Assembly (NCBI GenBank): GCA_028532765.1 | Contig: JAQQAR010000062.1 | Location: forward strand, 1 to 64,000 | DNA from: Sphaerochaetaceae bacterium | GTDB taxonomy: Bacteria > Spirochaetota > Spirochaetia > Sphaerochaetales > Sphaerochaetaceae | Direction: 5' to 3' | DNA: 64,000 nt | Shown: positions 8,537-16,690 of the stretch, in pieces | Numbering within the stretch: position 1 is the stretch's first letter | How the letters are laid out: each line of letters opens with the position of its first letter | Notes under the pieces: generated by a model | Told to the model about the DNA's origin: nothing | Seen by the model: only the letters and a program-made list of their open reading frames with translations | Databases searched by the model: none | Position numbers and translations under genes: made by a program

Positions 8537-9439
8537 ATGAAAAAGCTAGTAGGTATTATTCTGGTTCTCACCCTGCTTGCCACCGTTTCGCTTACCGCAG
8601 CGGTTGACACAGCGAGGGCAGATGAACTGTATGAGATTGATGCATTCACCCAGGCTGAAGCACTGCTGGAAGAACAGCTAGCCCAGGTGACCAATGATGC
8701 AGATCGTGCAGAGATCCTGTGGCGATTGGCACGCCTGCAGGTATCCCTTGGTGACCAGCTTGATGAGGACGACAAGGATGGCAGGTTTGCATTCTATGAG
8801 AAAGGTGAACACTACGCCTTGCAATCCATCGAGGCAAACACCTCATGGCAAGGGTATCTCTGGAAGTGCTCAAACATCGGTCGATGGGGTCAGACAAAGG
8901 GACCGCTGAATGCTTTGAGTAAAGCGAAGGGAATGCTCGAGGACCTGACTACAATCGTAAACACCCTGGGTGTGCTTGACTCCAGTGAAACCTGGTACGT
9001 ACTGTCCAGTCTCTATGATGAACTTCCCGGTGGGTTCATCTCATTCGGGAACAAGGATTGGGCAGTAAGCTATATGAGAATGGCCATGGATACCATTCCC
9101 AGTCATCTTTACTACCCCGGCCACTACCTGAAACTTGCCGAGGAACTCTATGCAAGAGATTGGAGTGCATCCAAGAGAAGCAAGGAAATGCGGAGCATGG
9201 AGAAAGACTGGAAGAAAGGTTCAACCAATCTTGAGAAATACCGCTACTACGAGGGCAAGGATGGAGGAAAAAGCAAGCCGTTTTACTCATCAGTCACCCT
9301 GGATAGGATGAGTGACCGACAGGAAGCGGTAATGGTCCTCTCCTATGCCCTTGCCAAGGCCAATATACTGGGATCACTAAAAGAGAGTGATGCGGTGGTT
9401 GTTGAGGAAATTCAGGAACTCATCAACGATTGGACGTAA
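8537..9439 (+). CDS. Secreted helical-repeat protein, function unknown
   Basis: Protein of 300 aa. It begins with a basic N-terminus and a hydrophobic stretch ending near VDTARADE, a convincing signal peptide with a probable cut near residue 27. The mature part is helical with TPR-like segments (for example EAEALLEEQLAQ, ILWRLARLQVSLGD, GEHYALQSIEAN, and AMDTIPSHLYYPGHYLKLAEELY), resembling RMD-type or TRAP-accessory TPR proteins of the periplasm. ATG at 8537 has GGAGG directly upstream. It follows the aldehyde dehydrogenase in one operon and ends before a terminator. No enzymatic motif is visible. Confidence 0.75.
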   Translation: MKKLVGIILVLTLLATVSLTAAVDTARADELYEIDAFTQAEALLEEQLAQVTNDADRAEILWRLARLQVSLGDQLDEDDKDGRFAFYEKGEHYALQSIEANTSWQGYLWKCSNIGRWGQTKGPLNALSKAKGMLEDLTTIVNTLGVLDSSETWYVLSSLYDELPGGFISFGNKDWAVSYMRMAMDTIPSHLYYPGHYLKLAEELYARDWSASKRSKEMRSMEKDWKKGSTNLEKYRYYEGKDGGKSKPFYSSVTLDRMSDRQEAVMVLSYALAKANILGSLKESDAVVVEEIQELINDWT

Positions 9440-9457
9440 GATTCTGAGGGTTATGAT

Positions 9458-9490
9458 ACAGCCCCTGAAAGTCAGGGGCTGTAATTATTT
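9458..9490. terminator. Terminator between convergent genes
   Basis: A perfect 11-bp stem (9458-9468 with 9472-9482), AAG loop, followed on the plus strand by TAATTATTT. It lies between two converging operons and probably serves the plus-strand one best. Confidence 0.75.
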
Positions 9491-9504
9491 GTAAGTTCTT
9501 TATG

Positions 9505-10977
9505 TTAATGCTTGAACGGATTCTCACCCTCGTAGGGTAATCCTTCCCTCTGGTTGTAGGCGATATCCTCAATTCCCAGATAGGTAAAAACATTGAACAA
9601 GGCCTTCCCGACATGACTGAAGGCTACCGCAGCATGATGCGGGTATGCTTTCTTAAGAAGCACATACCGATAGAAACGGGCCATCTCCTCTATGCCTATC
9701 ACTCCGATGCTTCCAAAGCTTTCGCTGGGAACATCCAACACCTCTCCTTGCGCGACATACGCACGTAGTCGCCCCCGAGCATCAGACTGCAGGCGGTACA
9801 CGGTAACCGGACCGGATACCAGGTCCCCTTCCATTGTCCCCCTGGTGATATCGGGTTCAGCGAGATCTGGTTCGAGGTCACGCTTCATGATCACCTGATA
9901 TCCCATATGGGGATTCTTGAGCAGGGAGCAAGAGGTATTCCCACAGTGGAAACCCATGAACAACTCATCATTTCGATACGATCGTTTTGCCCGTATATGC
10001 TCCTCATACAACTTGGAGGGAACAGTGTTGTTGATATCCAGCAAGGTCACAGGTTTATCACTCACACAGATACCAATGTATTCGCTCAGTGCTCCATAGA
10101 TATCGACTTCACAGCTGACGGGAATACCCTGGGCTGTAAGGCGGCTGTTCACATAACAGGGAACAAAGCCGAACTCCGTCTGGAATGCTGGCCAGCACTT
10201 GTTCGCAAAGGCAACAAACTGGCGCTCCCCCTTGTGCTGTTCAACCCAGTCAAGCAAGGTCAGCTCATACTGGGCAAGCCTAGGCAGGATCCCCTCGTAG
10301 GGACTGCTGCCGATCTCACTTGCCATCTCCTTCACCAGGGAATCAATGCGCTTGTCATCCTTGTGTTGGTTGTAGGCGACCAGCAGGTCGAGCTCGCTGT
10401 TTTCCTCAATCTCCACCCCGAGGTCGAATAATCCTTGGATAGGTGCATTGCATGCCATGAAATCCTGTGGCCTTGGACCAAAGGAGATAATCTTCAATTG
10501 CTTGAGGGATATGACGGCTCTCGCAACCGGGATGAACTCCTCGATCATGGTGGCGACTTCCCGGGCAGTACCGACAGGATACTCAGGGATATGTGCACGC
10601 AAGGAGCGCAATGCCAAATTATAGGAACAGTTGAGCATTCCGCAGAAGGCATCCCCCCTGCCATCATGCAAATCCCCATCTCCCTCCGCCGCAGCAACAT
10701 ACATCACCGGTCCGTCGAAGTATTTGGCGAGCAGGGTCTCGGCAGTCTCCGGGCCAAAGTTACCCAAGAATACCACCAGAGCATTGACTTCATGATTAGA
10801 GATATCTTCCAAGGCAGCGCGCATATCCTTCTCATCCTCAACGGTAATAGGACATTCGTAAATGGGATCCTGATAGGCTTCCTTGACTGCATTCCTTCTT
10901 CGTTCACTCAAGGCCTTGGGAAAACAACTGCGGCTTACCGCGATCAAACCCAAGCGGACCTGTGCAATATTATTCAT
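9505..10977 (-). CDS. L-fucose/L-arabinose isomerase family protein
   Basis: Cytosolic aldose-ketose isomerase-like protein of 490 aa. The metal-binding triad of the fucose-isomerase fold can be placed: Glu in CEVDIYGA (about 300), Asp in LLDINN (about 325) and His near the C-terminus in HHAAVAFSHVGK (about 455). This is shorter than typical FucI (about 590) and near AraA (about 500), so the actual sugar is unclear. It lies 3 nt downstream of the AraD-like gene, with its ribosome-binding site AGGAG overlapping that gene's stop, so the two are one operon and probably one sugar pathway. No kinase or transporter accompanies them here. Confidence 0.8.
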   Translation of the reverse strand: MNNIAQVRLGLIAVSRSCFPKALSERRRNAVKEAYQDPIYECPITVEDEKDMRAALEDISNHEVNALVVFLGNFGPETAETLLAKYFDGPVMYVAAAEGDGDLHDGRGDAFCGMLNCSYNLALRSLRAHIPEYPVGTAREVATMIEEFIPVARAVISLKQLKIISFGPRPQDFMACNAPIQGLFDLGVEIEENSELDLLVAYNQHKDDKRIDSLVKEMASEIGSSPYEGILPRLAQYELTLLDWVEQHKGERQFVAFANKCWPAFQTEFGFVPCYVNSRLTAQGIPVSCEVDIYGALSEYIGICVSDKPVTLLDINNTVPSKLYEEHIRAKRSYRNDELFMGFHCGNTSCSLLKNPHMGYQVIMKRDLEPDLAEPDITRGTMEGDLVSGPVTVYRLQSDARGRLRAYVAQGEVLDVPSESFGSIGVIGIEEMARFYRYVLLKKAYPHHAAVAFSHVGKALFNVFTYLGIEDIAYNQREGLPYEGENPFKH

Positions 10978-10980
10978 AGC

Positions 10981-11685
10981 TTACTCCTGGTTTTTCTGCC
11001 CATAGTAGGCATTCTTTCCATGTTTTCTCAGATAGTGCTTATCCAGCAGGACCTGATCCATCGTCCGTTTAGGATTCTGTTCCAACAGCACTGTGTGATA
11101 GGCCATATTGGCCACTTCTTCCAGTACTACAGCATTCTCCACTGCCTTCTTTGCACTGGAACCCCAGGTAAATGGGCCATGACTGTGAACCAGTACCGCA
11201 GGGATTGAAAGAGGATCAAGGGAGGCAAACCGTTCAACGATGACCTTACCGGTCTCTTCCTCATAGGCTGTCTTAATCTCCTTGTTTTCCATCTCCCTGG
11301 TGCAGGGAATCTCCCCATAGAAGTAATCAGCATGGGTGGTACCGAGGGCCGGAATACCCCGTCCAGCCTGGGCAAAAATGGTTGCCCATCGGCTATGGGT
11401 GTGTACAACCGCCTTGATCTCTCCAAAATGATTGAATAGATAACGGTGGGTAGGGGTATCGGAGGAGGGGTTGTAGGAACCTTCCACAATCTTTCCGGTT
11501 GCAAGTGCCACCACCACCATCTTATCGGCGGTAAGGTCCTCATAAGGAACCCCGGAGGGTTTGATGACCATGAACTCACGCTTTGGGTCAACCGCAGAGA
11601 CATTACCCCAGGTGAAGGTGATCAAGCGATAGTGCTCAAGCAACAGGTTTGCTTCACACACTTCTTCTTTCAGCTGTTCCAACAT
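10981..11685 (-). CDS. araD: L-ribulose-5-phosphate 4-epimerase / class II aldolase
   Basis: Zinc enzyme of 234 aa in the class II aldolase family, close in length to AraD (231 aa), which interconverts L-ribulose 5-phosphate and D-xylulose 5-phosphate. Zinc-binding histidines are visible in VVHTHSRWA (about 95-97) and [12 protein letters not shown] (about 170). WGNVSAVD (about 27) and the [10 protein letters not shown] segment bind the phosphate substrate in this family. ATG at 11685 is preferred because AAGGAG (11691-11696) is well spaced; the frame stays open upstream but is not protein-like. It may act on another phosphosugar such as L-fuculose phosphate, given its isomerase partner. Confidence 0.85.
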   Translation of the reverse strand: MLEQLKEEVCEANLLLEHYRLITFTWGNVSAVDPKREFMVIKPSGVPYEDLTADKMVVVALATGKIVEGSYNPSSDTPTHRYLFNHFGEIKAVVHTHSRWATIFAQAGRGIPALGTTHADYFYGEIPCTREMENKEIKTAYEEETGKVIVERFASLDPLSIPAVLVHSHGPFTWGSSAKKAVENAVVLEEVANMAYHTVLLEQNPKRTMDQVLLDKHYLRKHGKNAYYGQKNQE

Positions 11686-11700
11686 GATAACTCCTTCAGG

Positions 11701-11714
11701 AGCCTTAAAAGGCT
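11701..11714. repeat. Palindrome in the araD 5' leader
   Basis: AGCCTT-AA-AAGGCT is a perfect 6-2-6 palindrome just upstream of the araD ribosome-binding site. A 2-nt loop is too tight for a stable RNA hairpin, so a protein-binding site is the likelier reading. Confidence 0.3.
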
Positions 11715-11817
11715 TCCTCTGTCCAAAAAAAATCCACACGAAAAGAGCCCCAATCCCTTTCGCAGGTAAGTCAATTCTATCATACAAACAGCGCTTGCTC
11801 ATCTTCTTTTTCTCCTC

Positions 11818-11846
11818 TTGACAAAAGGAAGCGAAACATATTATAT
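11818..11846 (+). promoter_or_regulatory. Promoter of the Zn/Cd ATPase gene
   Basis: Perfect -35 TTGACA (11818-11823) and -10 TTATAT (11841-11846) with a 17-nt spacer. The SmtB-type operator overlaps the -10. Confidence 0.7.
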
Positions 11847-11863
11847 GAATATATGTTCATATA
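11842..11863. promoter_or_regulatory. SmtB/ArsR-type metal-responsive operator
   Basis: Inverted repeat TATATGAA - 6 nt - TTCATATA, with perfect 8-bp arms. It matches the well-known SmtB/CzrA/CadC operator core (ATATGAA-6-TTCATAT). It covers the -10 of the Zn/Cd ATPase promoter, so a bound apo-repressor would block RNA polymerase. The candidate repressor is the ArsR-family protein encoded at 60232-60537. Confidence 0.8.
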
Positions 11864-11884
11864 TTGAAATGATAGGAGATTTAC

Positions 11885-13942
11885 ATGGCCGACAAGTGTA
11901 TCTGGAATGTTCAAAATCTTGATTGCGCTGCCTGTGCAGCCACCATAGAAGAAAACCTGAATAAGGTGGAAGGCGTAAAACGAGCACGGGTTGACTATGC
12001 AAAAAAACAGATTCACGTCCAAAGCACCGATGACATGGATGATGCATTCTTTCAATCCCTTATAGCAGAAGCAAAACGTGTGGAACCTGCTTTAAAGGTT
12101 TCATCCCAGCCACACCAGGGAAAACATACCTCACTGCGTATGCTTATACGCATTACTTTCTCTGCGCTCTTCTTTGCCCTTGCTTTCTTTCTTGAGACTC
12201 CCTGGCTCTTCATTCCCAGTTACCTCATCGCTGGATACTCAGTGCTAATCAAGGCTGGGACAAACCTGTTGCACGGAAAGGTGTTTGATGAGAACTTCCT
12301 CATGAGCATTGCCACCCTTGGAGCTCTCGCAATCCGAGAGACAGGAGAAGCCTCTGCAGTTATGTTGCTGTACTTGGTCGGGGAGTTCTTCCAGGACCGT
12401 GCAGTGCAGAGAAGCAGGAATGCGGTTATGGGAGTCCTTGACCTGAGAGCAGATGAGGCAAGGATCATCAGCGAGGGAAAACCAGAGATGGTTGCTAGTG
12501 AATCGGTCTCGGTTGGAAGCATCATCAGAGTACTGGCAGGCGAGAAGATTCCCTTGGACGGCATGATCATCAGGGGTTCCTCGACCTTGAATATGCAATC
12601 CCTGACTGGAGAGTCCCTTCCACAGAATGCAGAGGTAGGAGAGACCGTACTGAGCGGCAGTGTGAACCTCACCGGTGTTATTGACATTCAGACCAACCGC
12701 GCATATGAGGATAGCACGGCAACCAAGATACTGCGTCTTGTTGAGGAGTCCTCTTCCAAGAAGGCCCATAGTGAACAGTTCATCACCACCTTCGCACGGT
12801 ACTACACTCCCTTCGTTGTGTTCTTTGCGCTTGCGCTTGCTATCATACCTTCACTCATAACAGGAACTTGGGAGACCTGGATCTATCGATCACTCGTGTT
12901 TTTGGTAGTGAGCTGCCCCTGTGCCCTGGTTATCAGCGTCCCTCTCTCCTATTTTGCCGGAATCGGCAAGAGTGCATCCAATGGCATCCTGGTCAAGGGA
13001 GGCAACTACCTGGAAGCCCTCTCAACCATCGATACCATGGTCTTTGACAAGACCGGCACACTTACTCATGGAAGCTTTTCCTTGGAGAAAATGGTTTCCA
13101 CCGGCAAGAGTGACCTTGATGAACCTTACCTTGAAAAACTGGCAGCTAGCCTGGAGAGACAGAGTAACCACCCACTTGCAAGGGCATTTGATACACTTGC
13201 ATCTCCCTTTGAAGCAAGCAATGTCCAAGAAATCGCAGGAAAGGGAATCTCTGCCTTGATAGAGGGGAAGCAGGTGACAGCAGGAAATGCAGCCCTGTTC
13301 GCATACAAAGCAATCCCACTCTCCCTGGGCGATGAGGATGAGGGAACCATACACCTGGCCGTTGATGATATCCACGCAGCATCGTTCATCCTGAAGGACA
13401 CGCTCCGAGCGGACGCAAAACAGCTTATAGGAGCATTGAGGAAACTTGGGGTCAAACAGCTCTTCATGCTCTCAGGAGACAAGGAACAACACGCCAAGGC
13501 TATTGCGACTGAGCTAGGCTTGGATGGATATCATGCAGGGCTCCTCCCTGACCAGAAGCAGGAACATCTTGCAGAAATAGAGAAAAGCAATCCACACATT
13601 GCATACGTCGGGGATGGCATGAATGACGCCCCAAGTCTTGCTGCCAGCCGTGTCGGTATTGCCATGGGTAGCAAGGCAAGTGATGCCGCTATTGAAAGTG
13701 CTGATATCGTGATTCTGAGTGAGGAGTTGTCCAAGCTGGAAAAACTGGTGTTGATCAGTAAGAAAACTTCACGGATTGTGAAGCAAAATATTGCATTTGC
13801 CCTGGGGGTAAAGGCTGTTGTGCTTGTATTGGGTGCACTGGGCTATGCATCCATGGCTTTGGCGGTGTTTGCCGATACAGGGGTGACCATTATAGCCGTT
13901 TTCAATGCCCTGCGCATCCTCCTGATCCGTCTTTCTCGTTGA
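11885..13942 (+). CDS. zntA: Zn2+/Cd2+/Pb2+-exporting P1B-type ATPase
   Basis: Inner-membrane metal pump of 685 aa. Order of elements: N-terminal HMA metal-binding domain with NLDCAAC (about 11-17), TGES actuator loop (about 243), SCPCAL membrane metal site (about 343-348), phosphorylation motif DKTGTLT (about 388), and hinge GDGMNDAP (about 578). The last two helices contain the Lys of ALGVK and Asp of FADTGVTI, the residues that with CPC define the P1B-2 (ZntA/CadA) group, so Zn, Cd or Pb rather than Cu is expected. RBS TAGGAG precedes ATG 11885. The promoter carries an SmtB-type operator, implying induction by zinc or cadmium. Confidence 0.93.
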   Translation: MADKCIWNVQNLDCAACAATIEENLNKVEGVKRARVDYAKKQIHVQSTDDMDDAFFQSLIAEAKRVEPALKVSSQPHQGKHTSLRMLIRITFSALFFALAFFLETPWLFIPSYLIAGYSVLIKAGTNLLHGKVFDENFLMSIATLGALAIRETGEASAVMLLYLVGEFFQDRAVQRSRNAVMGVLDLRADEARIISEGKPEMVASESVSVGSIIRVLAGEKIPLDGMIIRGSSTLNMQSLTGESLPQNAEVGETVLSGSVNLTGVIDIQTNRAYEDSTATKILRLVEESSSKKAHSEQFITTFARYYTPFVVFFALALAIIPSLITGTWETWIYRSLVFLVVSCPCALVISVPLSYFAGIGKSASNGILVKGGNYLEALSTIDTMVFDKTGTLTHGSFSLEKMVSTGKSDLDEPYLEKLAASLERQSNHPLARAFDTLASPFEASNVQEIAGKGISALIEGKQVTAGNAALFAYKAIPLSLGDEDEGTIHLAVDDIHAASFILKDTLRADAKQLIGALRKLGVKQLFMLSGDKEQHAKAIATELGLDGYHAGLLPDQKQEHLAEIEKSNPHIAYVGDGMNDAPSLAASRVGIAMGSKASDAAIESADIVILSEELSKLEKLVLISKKTSRIVKQNIAFALGVKAVVLVLGALGYASMALAVFADTGVTIIAVFNALRILLIRLSR

Positions 13943-13995
13943 TTATAAAAGACATGTATGGTAATGTTGCTCAGATTGTTTGAAGGAAAAAGTAC

Positions 13996-16026
13996 ATGAA
14001 CGAGAAGACAACACGAAATATTGGAATTATGGCACATATTGATGCGGGCAAGACCACTACCACTGAACGCATCCTCTATTATACAGGTGAAAACCATCGC
14101 ATCGGTGAGGTAGACAACGGGGAAGCAACCATGGACTTCCTCGAACAGGAGCAGGATCGCGGTATCACCATCGCAAGTGCTGCCACCACCTGTTACTGGA
14201 AAGAACACCAGATCAATATTATCGATACTCCCGGACACGTAGACTTCACTGCAGAAGTGGAGCGTTCCCTTCGTGTCCTTGACGGAGCGGTCATGGTTGT
14301 ATGCGCAGTCGGCGGAGTGGAACCACAGACGGAGACTGTCTGGAGACAGGCAGATACCTATCGTGTTCCCCGTATAGCATTCATCAACAAGATGGATAGG
14401 CTTGGGGCCAACTTCCATGAGGCAGTCTCCGAGCTGAAACTCAAATTGGGAGCCAATCCCATACCCCTTTTCCTGCCTGTTGGGGCAGAGAATAACTTCA
14501 GTGGCATCATCAACCTGCTTACCAAAAAGTATTATGTATACAGTATTGAAGACCAGGGAATGACCTATACTGAAGAGGAGATTCCTTCCTCAATGCAGGA
14601 AGAGGTGGAAAGCTGGCACGAGAAGTTGATCGACAGCGTAGCCTCCTTCAGCGATGAAATCACTGAACTATACTTTGAAGGTGAACCCATCGATGTTGAG
14701 CTGATCAAGAAGACCTTGAAGAAGGCAACCATTGCACGACAGGCTCTGCCGGTGTTTGTTGGCTCCTCACTCAAGGATATCGGTGTCCAGGCCCTCCTTG
14801 ATGGAGTCATAGACTACCTTCCCTCCCCCTCTGAAGTCCCCCCTATCGTCGGCCTCCACCAGAAGACGGAAAAGAATGTAGAGATCCCCTACGACAAGAA
14901 CAAACCCCCACTTGGCCTCATCTTTAAGATCCAAGTGGACAGGGAAGCTGGTCCCATGAGTTTTGTGAGGGTATACAATGGTACCATCAAGAAAGGTACT
15001 GCCTTGATGAATATCACCAAGAAGAAACGGGAGCGGGTCAACAGGATTCTGCGTATGCATGCAGACCGTCCAGAGGAATTGAGTGAGCTCGAAGCAGGTG
15101 ATATTGGTGTCATCATTGGCTTCAAGGAAGGGAGAACCGGCGATACCGTAGGCAGTGAGGGGGCACAGGTCCTCCTCGAGGAGATGCACTTCCCCATCCC
15201 TGTCATCTCGGTTGCCATTGAGCCGAACAGCCTCAGTGACGGGGACAAGCTACGATCCGCCCTCGGGGTACTTGCCCAGGAAGATCCCACCTTCACCTAC
15301 CGTGATGACGATGAGACTGGGCAATTGGTGATCAGCGGCATGGGTGAGCTGCATCTGGATGTCTTGGTAACAAGGCTCACCAAGGAGATGAAGATCAAGG
15401 CACGTGTGGGTAACCCACAGGTGACCTACCGAGAATCAGTTACCAAGGAAACCAGTGGAAGCGAGAAGTTCTCCAAGATCATCGCCGGCAAGGAGAATAC
15501 TGCAGGGGTTGCCATCACCATTCGCCCCCTTCCCTCCGGAAGCGGGAACCGCTATACCTGTTCGGCGAAGGTAAGGGGCATGGATGAACAGTACTATGAA
15601 GCGGTAAAACGGGGAATCACCAATGCCTTCAAGGGAGGCATACAATTCGGATATGAAACCGTTGACCTTGAGGTTGAGGTTACCAGCATCACCTATAATG
15701 AACTTACCGCTACCCCGTTCGCATTCGAGGCGTGTGCAGCAATGTGTTTTGACAAGGTTGCACAGAGCGCCGCCCCTATCCTGATGGAACCGGTGATGAA
15801 GGTTACTGTTATCGTACCAACACAGTATGTAGGAGAAGCAATCAGCAGCATCACCAGCCGGGGTGGCCTGGTCAACAGCATCGAAAGCAGGACGGCAAGC
15901 GAGCATATCCATGCACAGGCACCACTGTCGCAGTTGTTTGGTTATTCCACTGCACTACGCTCTGCAACTCAAGGCAGGGGAACCTTTTCGATGGAGTTCG
16001 ACCACTATGCGCAAAAAACCCGCTAA
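13996..16026 (+). CDS. fusA: Elongation factor G paralogue, spirochaete/mitochondrial EF-G2-like
   Basis: Translational GTPase of 676 aa. All G motifs are intact: AHIDAGKT (about 13-20), DRGITI (about 54), DTPGHVDF (about 77) and NKMD (about 131), followed by domains II-V ending in the [12 protein letters not shown] signature. It is shorter than canonical EF-G (about 700 aa). From memory, several segments ([37 protein letters not shown]) resemble the second spirochaete EF-G (spdEFG2 group, related to mitochondrial EF-G2), which works with ribosome recycling factor rather than in translocation. I cannot align it here, so a general EF-G role remains possible. RBS GAAGGA precedes the ATG. Confidence 0.8.
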   Translation: MNEKTTRNIGIMAHIDAGKTTTTERILYYTGENHRIGEVDNGEATMDFLEQEQDRGITIASAATTCYWKEHQINIIDTPGHVDFTAEVERSLRVLDGAVMVVCAVGGVEPQTETVWRQADTYRVPRIAFINKMDRLGANFHEAVSELKLKLGANPIPLFLPVGAENNFSGIINLLTKKYYVYSIEDQGMTYTEEEIPSSMQEEVESWHEKLIDSVASFSDEITELYFEGEPIDVELIKKTLKKATIARQALPVFVGSSLKDIGVQALLDGVIDYLPSPSEVPPIVGLHQKTEKNVEIPYDKNKPPLGLIFKIQVDREAGPMSFVRVYNGTIKKGTALMNITKKKRERVNRILRMHADRPEELSELEAGDIGVIIGFKEGRTGDTVGSEGAQVLLEEMHFPIPVISVAIEPNSLSDGDKLRSALGVLAQEDPTFTYRDDDETGQLVISGMGELHLDVLVTRLTKEMKIKARVGNPQVTYRESVTKETSGSEKFSKIIAGKENTAGVAITIRPLPSGSGNRYTCSAKVRGMDEQYYEAVKRGITNAFKGGIQFGYETVDLEVEVTSITYNELTATPFAFEACAAMCFDKVAQSAAPILMEPVMKVTVIVPTQYVGEAISSITSRGGLVNSIESRTASEHIHAQAPLSQLFGYSTALRSATQGRGTFSMEFDHYAQKTR

Positions 16027-16063
16027 TGGTATGGAAAAACGTCGAAACGGCATGGTACCAATC

Positions 16064-16093
16064 TTGCGAAGTTGTGACAAATATGCCTAGAAT
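16064..16093 (+). promoter_or_regulatory. Candidate promoter of the XRE regulator gene
   Basis: TTGCGA (16064-16069), 18-nt spacer, TAGAAT (16088-16093). The predicted transcript would begin near 16100, just ahead of the alternative hairpins in the leader. Confidence 0.45.
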
Positions 16094-16103
16094 GTATTGA
16101 AAG

Positions 16104-16159
16104 CGGTGTAAATACTACACCGTAGGAGGTAATTTACACGCTTTTCGGTTGTTTTTTTT
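16104..16159 (+). promoter_or_regulatory. Leader with mutually exclusive hairpins and T8 tract
   Basis: Two pairings compete for the same bases: CGGTGTA (16104-16110) with TACACCG (16116-16122), and GTGTAAAT (16106-16113) with ATTTACAC (16132-16139). A strong AGGAGGT (16124-16130) sits between the arms, and eight T follow at 16152-16159. The layout resembles an attenuator or a protein/ligand-responsive leader for the XRE regulator. No reading frame starts at the internal AGGAGGT that I can see. Confidence 0.45.
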
Positions 16160-16188
16160 GCATTGCAATTTCATAAGAGGAGTACAAC

Positions 16189-16512
16189 ATGGCTAGAACC
16201 TACAATTTGCAGGACATTTTCGCAAGGAACCTAAAGGAGCGCAGAAGAAAGCTCTCCCTGACCCAGGCTCAATTGGCTGAGAAGATCGGCGTTTCCACCT
16301 CATTTGTGACAGAGATCGAGACTTCAAGGAAAGCACCTTCCTTCTCCACCATAGAGAAGATCAGTGCCGCGTTGGATGTACCCTGTTGGACATTTTTCTG
16401 CGAGGATGGTGACAAGCTTCCCAATGATGTCACTGTCATGGACCAATTCGCATACAAGCTAAAACAGGACATCAACCACATCATCGATGTGAATGTCAGC
16501 CTGACTCGTTAG
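16189..16512 (+). CDS. XRE family transcriptional regulator
   Basis: Small DNA-binding protein of 107 aa with an N-terminal HTH_3 domain (about residues 10-65): NLKERRRKLSLTQAQLAEKIGVSTSFVTEIETSRKAP fits the helix-turn-helix, broken here by residue limits only in my description. The C-terminal 35 residues are acidic and probably mediate dimer contacts. RBS AGAGGAG precedes the ATG. It sits alone between two EF-G genes, with its own promoter, a structured leader and a strong terminator, so it is a single-gene unit. The target genes are unknown. Confidence 0.85.
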   Translation: MARTYNLQDIFARNLKERRRKLSLTQAQLAEKIGVSTSFVTEIETSRKAPSFSTIEKISAALDVPCWTFFCEDGDKLPNDVTVMDQFAYKLKQDINHIIDVNVSLTR

Positions 16513-16546
16513 GCGAGACACACAGATTGTTCTCACGCATGTACCG

Positions 16547-16582
16547 GCGGACATCCTCTGGAAGGAGGGTGTCTGCTTTTTT
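16547..16582 (+). terminator. Terminator after the XRE regulator gene
   Basis: A 12-bp stem (16547-16558 with 16565-16576, three G.T pairs) followed by six T. It separates the regulator from the second EF-G gene. Confidence 0.85.
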
Positions 16583-16615
16583 GTGTCCGTGATTGAGCGC
16601 TGAAACAGAATTCTT

Positions 16616-16644
16616 TTGACATATGAGTTGATGGGGCGTACCAT
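16616..16644 (+). promoter_or_regulatory. Promoter of the second EF-G gene
   Basis: Perfect -35 TTGACA (16616-16621), 17-nt spacer, -10 TACCAT (16639-16644), about 46 nt before the start codon. Confidence 0.6.
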
Positions 16645-16690
16645 ACATGCATGCGTTCTAGATCAGCATATTGTGATCAAAGGAGGAAAT

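Noticed and set aside
10435..11208. 257-codon open frame opposite the sugar isomerase and araD
   Set aside because: It overlaps two conserved genes fully and has no motif.
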